This document shows positions 1 to 6,464 of a stretch of 10,265 nucleotides of DNA, in pieces. The first letter of the stretch is position 1; each line of letters opens with the position of its first letter. Where the stretch lies: the NCBI GenBank assembly GCA_030043395.1, contig JASHXW010000391.1, positions 1 to 10,265 on the forward strand, given 5' to 3'. The notes under the pieces were generated by a model. The model did not search any database. It worked only from the letters and a program-made list of their open reading frames with translations, and was not told where the DNA came from. The position numbers were made by a program, and so were the translations under genes. Source of the DNA: Streptosporangiaceae bacterium. GTDB lineage: Bacteria > Actinomycetota > Actinomycetes > Streptosporangiales > Streptosporangiaceae.

Positions 1-680
1 TAGCGATCCCTGCCGATGGCGTCGCGATCAGGCGCCAGGGGGAGCAGCTCGGACTCGAGGAACCGGCCGAACTCGGCCGTCGCGGCCGAGGCGGCCTGCG
101 CGGCCTCGTCGAGCTGCTCCCGGACTGCGCCAGTGGCGCCGGTCCTCTCGACCAGCCCGGTGTAGAAGCCATGATCGCGCGATGACCACTCAGTGCACTG
201 CTGCGCGCAGGCGACGATCTGGCGTCGCGCGGCGACGTGGCCCTGGGCCGCGGCTTCCAGGTAGGTCTGGCGCAGCCCGGCGTAGACCGCGGGAACGGCG
301 GCCATCCGCGTGGCGATATTGCTCTGCCCCACGGTGTCATCCACGGGCATCAGATCGAAGACCTGACGCACACCCTGCAGCCAGCTCGCGATCACGTTCA
401 AGTCGCTTGTCTCGGCACCGGACCGGTAGAGATCGCGCGCCACGCCAAGCCGCTCGAGCATGGCGTCCTTGGCGACCTGATCACGCTCACTGGTTGCCTC
501 CGCGTGCTCAAGCTCGGCGATCGTGGAATCGTCCAGCTCAGCCCGGGCAGCGAAGCCAGCCGGGCCTAGGTCCGGCATCTGGTCGTCGTAACCAGCGATC
601 CCGCAATACGTCGCCCCGATCGGATCCAGCTTCGCCTTGCGTTCGACATAGGCATCGGCGATCTCATGCACGGTCCTCAT
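1..680 (-). CDS. DUF885-family protein, N-terminal part (cut by left edge)
   Basis: The frame is open from the ATG at 680-678 to the window edge, giving about 226 residues; the C-terminal part lies outside. The protein begins MRTVHEIADAYVERKAKLDP, then reads ATYCGIAGYDDQMPDLGP and a helical charged stretch. This 'aDaYv...lDP..aT..Gi.g.dd.lpDlsp' opening is what I know from actinobacterial DUF885 proteins, long (over 500 aa) soluble proteins thought to be metallopeptidase-like. The catalytic motif would lie further along, so activity cannot be judged here. No signal peptide is visible. A modest AGGG (about 8 bases upstream) precedes the ATG. It lies 88 bases downstream of the lactonase on the same strand and may be co-transcribed with it. 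The family call rests on remembered sequence pattern only; the long plus-strand frames over this region are shadows. Confidence 0.72.
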   Translation of the reverse strand, partial: MRTVHEIADAYVERKAKLDPIGATYCGIAGYDDQMPDLGPAGFAARAELDDSTIAELEHAEATSERDQVAKDAMLERLGVARDLYRSGAETSDLNVIASWLQGVRQVFDLMPVDDTVGQSNIATRMAAVPAVYAGLRQTYLEAAAQGHVAARRQIVACAQQCTEWSSRDHGFYTGLVERTGATGAVREQLDEAAQAASAATAEFGRFLESELLPLAPDRDAIGRDR

Positions 681-768
681 AGCTCGACCCTATCGATCAT
701 CGTGCGGCCGGGCGTGGGGTTAATGACTGGACGGCAGTGGGGTGGATCACGCCGACGGGTCGGGCCGA
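681..768. other. Spacer between lactonase and DUF885 gene
   Basis: This 88-base gap separates two minus-strand genes. It contains a short GC dyad, CCGAC-GG-GTCGG (752-763), just after the lactonase stop; its two-base loop makes it a poor terminator, with no T-run. GTGGGGT occurs twice in direct orientation (714-720 and 737-743, 23 bases apart). I see no convincing -35/-10 pair for the DUF885 gene, so read-through from the lactonase is as likely as a separate promoter. Confidence 0.4.
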
Positions 769-1725
769 TCAGGAGCTCGGGGTGAAGTAGCGCCGGGGAT
801 TTCCGACCAGCATGGCGTCGACCTGAGCCTGGGTGACGCCGCGTTCGGCGAGCGCGGGGAGAACCTCGTCGTGGATATAGGTGTAGTTCCCGGCCTGGTC
901 CTCGTCGTGCGGATACCAGTCGATGAAGCATGACGCGTCGTGGGACAGCACCATGCTTCCCGCGTATCCGCGCCGGCAGAGCTCGGCGATGGTGTCCGCC
1001 CTCCAGGACAAGGTCGGAGGCGCTCCGATGCCGAACCTGTCCATCCCGAGCAGGCAGCCGGCGTCGGCAAGCCTGGTCAGGTAATCAAGGTCAGTGCTGT
1101 CCCCGCTATGGCCGATCACCACCCGGCTGAGGTCGGCGCCTTCCTCGCCGAGCACGCGCAGCACGACGAGTCCGGACTGGCTTGCCGGATGGGTATGCAC
1201 CGTCACCGGCGCTCCGGAGAGCACGTGTGCGCGGGCGACGGCGCGCAGCACCCGCTCGACGCCGCGGGTCAGTCCCTGCTCGTCGATCGCGCACTTGAGG
1301 AACGCAGCCTTGACTCCCGTATCGCCGATGCCCGAGGTGATGTCCTCGGCGAACATCTCCGTCATCGGGTCCTCACCGCTCGCCGTGGTCCGCCTGCCGC
1401 GATGGCGGAAGTAGAACGGAACCTCGCTGAAGGTGTAGATCCCGGTGGCCACGACGATGTTCAGGCTGGTCTGCGCGGCCACCCGCTTGATCCGCTCGAT
1501 GTCGCGGCCCAGGCCGAGCACGGTGGCGTCGGCGATGGTCGTGACGCCACGCCGGACGGCCTCGTTGAGCCTGGCCACCGCGTGGGCGACCCGTACGTCT
1601 TCGTCGAAATACGCCGGGTAGTTTCGCCTGATCTCCTCGTTCAGCACGAACACGTGCTCGTGCATGAGCGTCGTCCCGAGAGTGGCTACATCGACCGGTC
1701 CGCGGACAGTCTCGACCTCTGGCAT
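769..1725 (-). CDS. Phosphotriesterase-like lactonase (PLL family)
   Basis: This 318-residue protein is a binuclear-metal amidohydrolase of the phosphotriesterase family. All expected ligands are visible: H22 and H24 in the LMHEH motif, a carboxylated-lysine candidate K144 in AAFLKCAIDEQGLT, H177 (VHTH), H206 (VIGHSGDSTD) and D263 (LSHDASC). The spacing closely follows SsoPox-type lactonases and the mycobacterial homologue, with matching stretches such as LNIVVATGIYTFSEVPFYF and LGMDRFG. Members typically hydrolyse gamma/delta-lactones or acyl-homoserine lactones, with weak side activity on organophosphates. It is probably cytoplasmic, with no signal peptide. The frame runs upstream to 2073, but MPEVETVRGPVD is the family N-terminus and the upstream part overlaps the divergent gene, so the ATG at 1725 is chosen; its ribosome site is weak. 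It is divergent to an acyl-CoA dehydrogenase, suggesting lactone opening feeds an acyl-CoA route. The exact substrate is unknown. Confidence 0.93.
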   Translation of the reverse strand: MPEVETVRGPVDVATLGTTLMHEHVFVLNEEIRRNYPAYFDEDVRVAHAVARLNEAVRRGVTTIADATVLGLGRDIERIKRVAAQTSLNIVVATGIYTFSEVPFYFRHRGRRTTASGEDPMTEMFAEDITSGIGDTGVKAAFLKCAIDEQGLTRGVERVLRAVARAHVLSGAPVTVHTHPASQSGLVVLRVLGEEGADLSRVVIGHSGDSTDLDYLTRLADAGCLLGMDRFGIGAPPTLSWRADTIAELCRRGYAGSMVLSHDASCFIDWYPHDEDQAGNYTYIHDEVLPALAERGVTQAQVDAMLVGNPRRYFTPSS

Positions 1726-1739
1726 AGCCAGACCGTAAC

Positions 1740-1768
1740 GTGAGTCCGTACTGGCCGGTAGGTACGCT
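1740..1768 (+). promoter_or_regulatory. Candidate promoter and operator for the acyl-CoA dehydrogenase run
   Basis: In the 72-base divergent gap, a dyad reads CGTAC-NNN-CCGG-NNN-GTACG at 1747-1766 (14 of 20 positions symmetric). A second, off-centre inverted repeat, GAGTCCG (1742-1748) with CGGACTC (1773-1779), encloses it. A weak sigma70-like pair can be drawn: GTGAGT (1740-1745, 3 of 6 to consensus) and TACGCT (1763-1768) with a 17-base spacer. The dyad would cover the spacer and -10, as a TetR- or GntR-type repressor site would. No regulator gene is in the window. The dyad is seen; the promoter and operator roles are inferred. Confidence 0.38.
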
Positions 1769-1782
1769 TGTGCGGACTCGTC

Positions 1783-1788
1783 GGGAGG
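1783..1788 (+). promoter_or_regulatory. Ribosome binding site of the first acyl-CoA dehydrogenase
   Basis: GGGAGG ends nine bases before the ATG at 1798. It decides the start against an upstream in-frame TTG at 1768, which has no such site. Confidence 0.75.
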
Positions 1789-1797
1789 CTGCAGTTC

Positions 1798-3054
<1,257 letters not shown>

Positions 3055-3057
3055 CTG

Positions 3058-3096
3058 GCGCGCCTAGGGCAGAAGGCGGGCTTCTGCAAGGCGCGT
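3058..3096 (+). terminator. Two-part stem-loop after the first acyl-CoA dehydrogenase (attenuator or terminator candidate)
   Basis: The outer stem pairs CGCGCC (3059-3064) with GGCGCG (3090-3095), extendable by a G-T pair. The inner stem pairs GCAGAAG (3069-3075) with CTTCTGC (3081-3087) around the loop GCGGG. An internal loop (TAGG opposite AA) separates the two. It starts four bases after the stop codon and has no T-run, so complete termination is doubtful. Partial termination or protection of an mRNA 3' end would set different levels of the first gene and the SDR run. Confidence 0.5.
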
Positions 3097-3126
3097 GCTG
3101 CATGGCGGGACCTGAAAACAAAGTTC

Positions 3127-3133
3127 AGAAGGG
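3127..3133 (+). promoter_or_regulatory. Ribosome binding site of the SDR gene
   Basis: AGAAGGG ends nine bases before the ATG at 3143. It overlaps the right arm of a small inverted repeat, CTGAA (3112-3116) with TTCAG (3124-3128), in an A-rich leader that is unlike the surrounding GC-rich DNA. Confidence 0.7.
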
Positions 3134-3142
3134 ACGACACAA

Positions 3143-3904
3143 ATGTCGGAGCATGGACAGAGGGTCGCGATCGTCACCGGTGGTGCCCGGGGGATCGGGG
3201 CGGCTGTGGCGCGGCGCCTGGCTGCCGATGGCATGGCCGTCGCTGTCATCGACCTCAAGGAGGGCGACTGCGGTGCGACCGTCGACGCGATCACCGCGGC
3301 GGGCGGTCAGGCATTCGCGGCGGGCGCGGACGTCAGCGACGCCGGGCAGGTGGCCGTTGCCGTCGACGCCATCGCCGCTGAGCTTGGACCGCCGACGGTG
3401 CTGGTCAACAACGCCGGCGTGATCCGCGACAACCTACTGTTCAAGATGTCCGACGACGACTGGGACACGGTACTCGGCGTGCACTTGCGGGGGGCGTTCC
3501 TGATGAGCCGGGCCACGCAGAAGCACATGGTGGATGCGAAGTGGGGCCGGATCGTCAACCTGTCGTCGAGCTCGGCGCTCGGCAACCGCGGTCAGGTCAA
3601 CTACTCGGCAGCCAAGGCCGGGATGCAGGGGTTCACCAAGACCCTCGCGATCGAGCTGGGCCCGTTCGGCGTGACTGCCAACGCGATCGCGCCGGGGTTC
3701 ATCGTCACGGACATGACTGCCACGACCGCCGCGAGGATCGGCGTCCCGTTCGAGGACTTCCAGAAGGGCGCGGCCTCGCAGATTCCGGTGCGCCGGGTCG
3801 GGCAGCCGGAGGACGTCGCGAATGTGGCTTCGTTCCTGGTGAGCGAGGGAGCCGGCTTCGTGTCAGGCCAGGTGATCTACGTGGCCGGCGGGCCCCTGTG
3901 CTGA
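3143..3904 (+). CDS. FabG-like short-chain dehydrogenase/reductase
   Basis: This 253-residue classical SDR has the usual family length. The Rossmann motif TGGARGIG is at 12-19, NNAG at 89-92, and the catalytic Ser141, Tyr154 and Lys158 (YSAAK) have the FabG spacing. PGF at about 188-190 and the VSGQ-x-I-x-V-x-GG end are standard. Asp37 at the end of the second beta strand (AVIDLKEGD) favours NAD(H) over NADP(H). The tetrad Asn is replaced by His114 (GVHLRGAF), a variant I recall from other actinobacterial SDRs. Probable role: interconversion of a 3-hydroxyacyl and 3-oxoacyl thioester, or oxidation of another secondary alcohol, in the same pathway as the neighbouring dehydrogenases. The ATG has a good ribosome site. 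It lies 88 bases after the first acyl-CoA dehydrogenase, behind a stem-loop. Substrate is unknown, and a fatty-acid synthesis role is less likely in this context. Confidence 0.9.
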   Translation: MSEHGQRVAIVTGGARGIGAAVARRLAADGMAVAVIDLKEGDCGATVDAITAAGGQAFAAGADVSDAGQVAVAVDAIAAELGPPTVLVNNAGVIRDNLLFKMSDDDWDTVLGVHLRGAFLMSRATQKHMVDAKWGRIVNLSSSSALGNRGQVNYSAAKAGMQGFTKTLAIELGPFGVTANAIAPGFIVTDMTATTAARIGVPFEDFQKGAASQIPVRRVGQPEDVANVASFLVSEGAGFVSGQVIYVAGGPLC

Positions 3905-3984
3905 GCAACGCCGTGCTGATTGGCAGCGCAGTGCTGATTGGCAACCCTGTGCGCAGTCGTTACGCAGTGCCGATGGGCTGGTGA
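3898..3984 (+). repeat. 18-base-period degenerate tandem repeat between SDR and next gene
   Basis: The consensus unit begins GTGCTGATTGGCA. Copies start at 3898 (15 bases, lacking TTG, and holding the SDR stop codon), 3913, 3931, 3949 (strongly diverged) and 3967. The 3913 and 3931 copies agree over the first 13 bases; the 3967 copy has GTGCCGATGGGC, two changes from the unit. The last copy runs into the GTG start of the next gene. In one frame it reads as repeats of AVLIGx, but that frame is not a gene. It looks like slippage expansion of the end of the SDR gene. Confidence 0.6.
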
Positions 3985-5201
3985 GCAAGGTGAATGGTCA
4001 GGCAGGCGTCTCGGCGGACACCGTAACCGCCGATGACCTGCGCGGGCAGGTACGAGAATTCCTCGCGGCGCACGATCCGGTCACGACCGAGCGGATCGAG
4101 TTCGTCCGGGCCAGGTTCGACGCCGGGCTGGCCTGGGTGCACTACCCGGTCGGCCTGGGCGGGCAGGGGTTGCCGAGGACGTTGCAGAAGGTCGTCGACG
4201 CCGAGTTCGCCGCCGTAGGCGCGCCGACGAACCGGCCGGAGCGGAACGGCATCGGCCTGGGCATGGCCGCCCCGACGATCCTGGCGTTCGGCACCGAAGA
4301 ACAAAAGCAGCGCTGGCTCCGCCCGCTATGGACCGGCGAGGAGGTCTGGTGCCAGCTCTTCAGCGAGCCAGGGGCCGGCTCGGATCTGGCGAACCTGGCG
4401 ACCCGCGCGGTGCGCGACGGCGACAACTGGATCGTCAACGGGCAGAAGGTCTGGACTTCCTCCGCGCACATCGCGCGCCGCGCCATCCTGGTCACCAGGT
4501 CGAACCCCGACGTGCCCAAGCACCAGGGCCTGACCTACTTCAGCGTGGACATGCACGCGCCCGGCGTCGAGGTCAGGCCGCTGCGCCAGGCAACCGGCGA
4601 GGCTGAGTTCAACGAGGTCTTCCTCACCGACGTAGCGATCCCGGATGCCGACAGGATCGGCGAAGTCGGGCAGGGCTGGCAGGTCGCGACCGCCACCTTG
4701 AACAACGAGCGGGTCGCGCTCGGCGCCTTCTCGTTCCCGCGCGAGGGCGGCATGATCAGCTTTGCCGCGAAGTCCTGGCGCGAGCATCCCAAGCGCCGGA
4801 CTCCCGGACTGCACGACAAGCTCGTGCGGCTGTGGGCCGCGTCGGAGGTGTCGAGGCTAGCTGGCGAGCGGCTCCGCCAGCAGCTGGCGGCCGGGCAGCC
4901 CGGGCCGGAGGGTGCGGGGGCCAAGCTGGTCGCCGCGAAGCTCAACCAGGACGTGGCCGATCTCGAGGTCGAGCTGCTCGGCCCCGAAGGGCTGCTGTAC
5001 AGCGACTGGACGATGCGCCGGCCGGATGGCGCGGACTTCTACGGCCGCGACGCGGGCTACCGGTTCCTGCGGTCCAAGGCCAACTCCATTGAGGGCGGCA
5101 CCTCGGAGATCCTGCGCAACATCGTCGCGGAACGAGTTCTCGGACTGCCGCCGGAGATCCGGCTGGACAAGGACAAGCCATGGAAGGACCTGCCGCGGTG
5201 A
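3981..5201 (+). CDS. Acyl-CoA dehydrogenase, large (alpha-like) subunit
   Basis: This 406-residue protein has the full acyl-CoA dehydrogenase fold. It shows LGMAAPTILAFGTEEQKQRWL (about 93-113), the flavin/substrate signature QLFSEPGAGSDLA (125-137), WIVNGQKVWTSSA, and the C-terminal NSIEGGTSEILRN with LGLPPEIRLDKDKPW. At 369-376 the sequence is SIEGGTSE: Glu371 sits one place before the medium-chain enzyme's catalytic Glu, whose own place is Gly372. The base may therefore come from another position, as in isovaleryl-CoA dehydrogenase and FadE-type heteromers. The tail is typical of FadE proteins paired with a second subunit, and such a subunit follows with a four-base overlap. Expected reaction: FAD-dependent alpha,beta-desaturation of a branched, cyclic or otherwise bulky acyl-CoA, passing electrons to ETF. 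The start is uncertain: GTG 3981 or GTG 3990, neither with a good ribosome site; both lie at the edge of the tandem repeat. Confidence 0.92.
   Translation: MSKVNGQAGVSADTVTADDLRGQVREFLAAHDPVTTERIEFVRARFDAGLAWVHYPVGLGGQGLPRTLQKVVDAEFAAVGAPTNRPERNGIGLGMAAPTILAFGTEEQKQRWLRPLWTGEEVWCQLFSEPGAGSDLANLATRAVRDGDNWIVNGQKVWTSSAHIARRAILVTRSNPDVPKHQGLTYFSVDMHAPGVEVRPLRQATGEAEFNEVFLTDVAIPDADRIGEVGQGWQVATATLNNERVALGAFSFPREGGMISFAAKSWREHPKRRTPGLHDKLVRLWAASEVSRLAGERLRQQLAAGQPGPEGAGAKLVAAKLNQDVADLEVELLGPEGLLYSDWTMRRPDGADFYGRDAGYRFLRSKANSIEGGTSEILRNIVAERVLGLPPEIRLDKDKPWKDLPR
5182..5188 (+). promoter_or_regulatory. Ribosome binding site deciding the GTG start of the beta-like subunit
   Basis: GGAAGGA lies inside the end of the upstream gene and ends nine bases before GTG 5198, which overlaps the upstream TGA as GTGA. 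This favours 5198 over ATG 5180 and ATG 5294 and implies translational coupling of the two subunits. Confidence 0.7.
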
Positions 5202-6451
5202 GCGACTCCGTGACCGAGCAGGCGCAGACCACCGTGCAAGCTCACGCTGGGACCGCTGAAATCCGCGGGCCCCAGGCCCGAACGGTCAGCCGCATGCCCG
5301 ACATGACCTACACCGAGCAGGAGACTGAACTGCGCTCGGCGGTCAGGTCCGTGCTCGAGGACCGGGCCGACTTCAACTCCGTCCTGGCCCGGACGGAGAG
5401 CGCGCAGACTTACGACACCGGGCTATGGCGGACGCTGGCCGCGGAGGTCGGCTGCGCTGGCTTGCTCGTGCCCGAGGCGCTTGGCGGGGCCGGCGCCTCG
5501 TTCCGCGAGGCGGCTGTCGTGGCCGAGGAGATTGGCCGGTCCGTGGCACCTGTCCCGTTCCTGGGCAGCTCGGTGCTGGCGACAGTTGCCCTGCTGGCGC
5601 TCGCCGACGCAGCCGGATCTGGCGGGGCGCAGGAGGTATCCGGGCTGCTAGCCGACTTGGCTTCCGGAACAAGGACCGCCGCGCTGGCTGTCCCGTTCTC
5701 CTCAGTGCCCGGCAGCCGGCCAGAGCCCGCCGTTCGAGTCGGGCCAGGCGCGGAAGGTGATGCAAGCCAGGGCTACCGGCTCTCCGGAACCGTCCACGGG
5801 TTGGCTGACGCGCTGCCCGCCGATTTGTTCTTGGTGCCCGCTGACGGCGTCCCGTACGGGCTCTTCGTCGTGCAGGCCGATGCGGCCGGGGTGACCAGGA
5901 CGCCAGTCACGTCGCTGGACATGACCAGGCAGCTGTGCGACCTGACCCTGGACGGCGCACCAGCCACGAGGATCGCGGCCGGTTCGCATGGCAGCGAAGC
6001 GGTGCTCGCGGCCCTTCAGGCCGGGGCTGGCATGCTCGCCGCTGAGCAGCTTGGCCTCGCCGAGCGGGCGCTGGACATCACCGTGGCGTACGTCAAGCAG
6101 CGCTACCAGTTCGCCAGGCCGGTGGGCTCCTTCCAGGCGATCAAGCACCGGCTGGCCGACTGGTGGGTGGCTGTCACCCAGGCGAGGGCGGCGTCCAGGT
6201 ATGCCGCGGCCTGCCTGGCCGAGGGCGACCCGGACGCGCCGCTCGCGGTCGCGCTGGCCAAGGCGACATGCTCGGACGTAGCGATGCTTGCCGGGCAGGA
6301 GATGATCCAGCTGCACGGCGGCATCGGCTTCACCTGGGAGCACCCGGCCCACCTGTACCTGAAGCGGGCGAAGAGCGACTCGATCGGCTTGGGCACCGCC
6401 GACCGGCACCGGGCGGCGATTGCGGCCCTGGTGGACCTGCCGCCAGCCTGA
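5198..6451 (+). CDS. Acyl-CoA dehydrogenase, small (beta-like) subunit
   Basis: From the GTG at 5198 this is 417 residues. The acyl-CoA dehydrogenase domain starts near MTYTEQETELRSAVRSVLED (about 36 on) and includes GLLVPEALGGAGASFREAAVVAEEIGRSVAPVPF, the flavin-region KQRYQFARPVGSFQAIKHRLAD (R307) and QLHGGIGFTWEHPAHLYLKR (371-390). Past this the usual EGT catalytic loop is absent: the sequence goes to KSDSIGLGTADRHRAAIAALVDLP, so no catalytic Glu is seen there. That pattern is what I know from the second subunits of actinobacterial alpha2-beta2 dehydrogenases such as FadE27 and FadE29, which share FAD sites with an alpha partner. It should work with the gene just upstream. Odd points are an N-terminal extension of about 35 residues, Ala/Gly/Thr-rich and unlike the family, and QFAR in place of the usual QFGR. 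If translation began at ATG 5294 or 5303 the extension would vanish. Confidence 0.9.
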   Translation: MSDSVTEQAQTTVQAHAGTAEIRGPQARTVSRMPDMTYTEQETELRSAVRSVLEDRADFNSVLARTESAQTYDTGLWRTLAAEVGCAGLLVPEALGGAGASFREAAVVAEEIGRSVAPVPFLGSSVLATVALLALADAAGSGGAQEVSGLLADLASGTRTAALAVPFSSVPGSRPEPAVRVGPGAEGDASQGYRLSGTVHGLADALPADLFLVPADGVPYGLFVVQADAAGVTRTPVTSLDMTRQLCDLTLDGAPATRIAAGSHGSEAVLAALQAGAGMLAAEQLGLAERALDITVAYVKQRYQFARPVGSFQAIKHRLADWWVAVTQARAASRYAAACLAEGDPDAPLAVALAKATCSDVAMLAGQEMIQLHGGIGFTWEHPAHLYLKRAKSDSIGLGTADRHRAAIAALVDLPPA

Positions 6452-6464
6452 CTGATGTTCAGGC
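6446..6464. terminator. Symmetric hairpin across two convergent stop codons
   Basis: GCCTGA (6446-6451) pairs with TCAGGC (6459-6464) around a seven-base loop, CTGATGT. Both convergent genes end in GCC-TGA, which creates the symmetry, and the loop is exactly the gap between the stops. It is short and lacks a T-run, so it is only a weak candidate for a bidirectional terminator. Confidence 0.3.

Noticed and set aside
677..931. Minus-strand frame ending in an ATGA overlap with the DUF885 start
   Set aside because: The overlap looks like coupling, but the frame is Arg-rich nonsense lying over the end of the lactonase in another frame.
940..1743. Long plus-strand open frame (267 codons) opposite the lactonase gene
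   Set aside because: The opposite strand encodes a complete lactonase with all metal ligands in order. The plus frame gives a low-complexity His/Arg/Gly-rich protein without a recognisable fold, as expected of an antisense frame in GC-rich DNA.
3913..3984. Possible small protein of AVLIGx repeats in the SDR-ACAD spacer
   Set aside because: The frame has no start codon with a ribosome site of its own and continues a shadow frame of the SDR gene. The repeat is better explained as DNA slippage.
5702..6409. Minus-strand frame of 235 codons opposite the beta-like dehydrogenase
   Set aside because: It is antisense to a clear acyl-CoA dehydrogenase domain, has no recognisable motif, and is explained by the third-position G/C bias.
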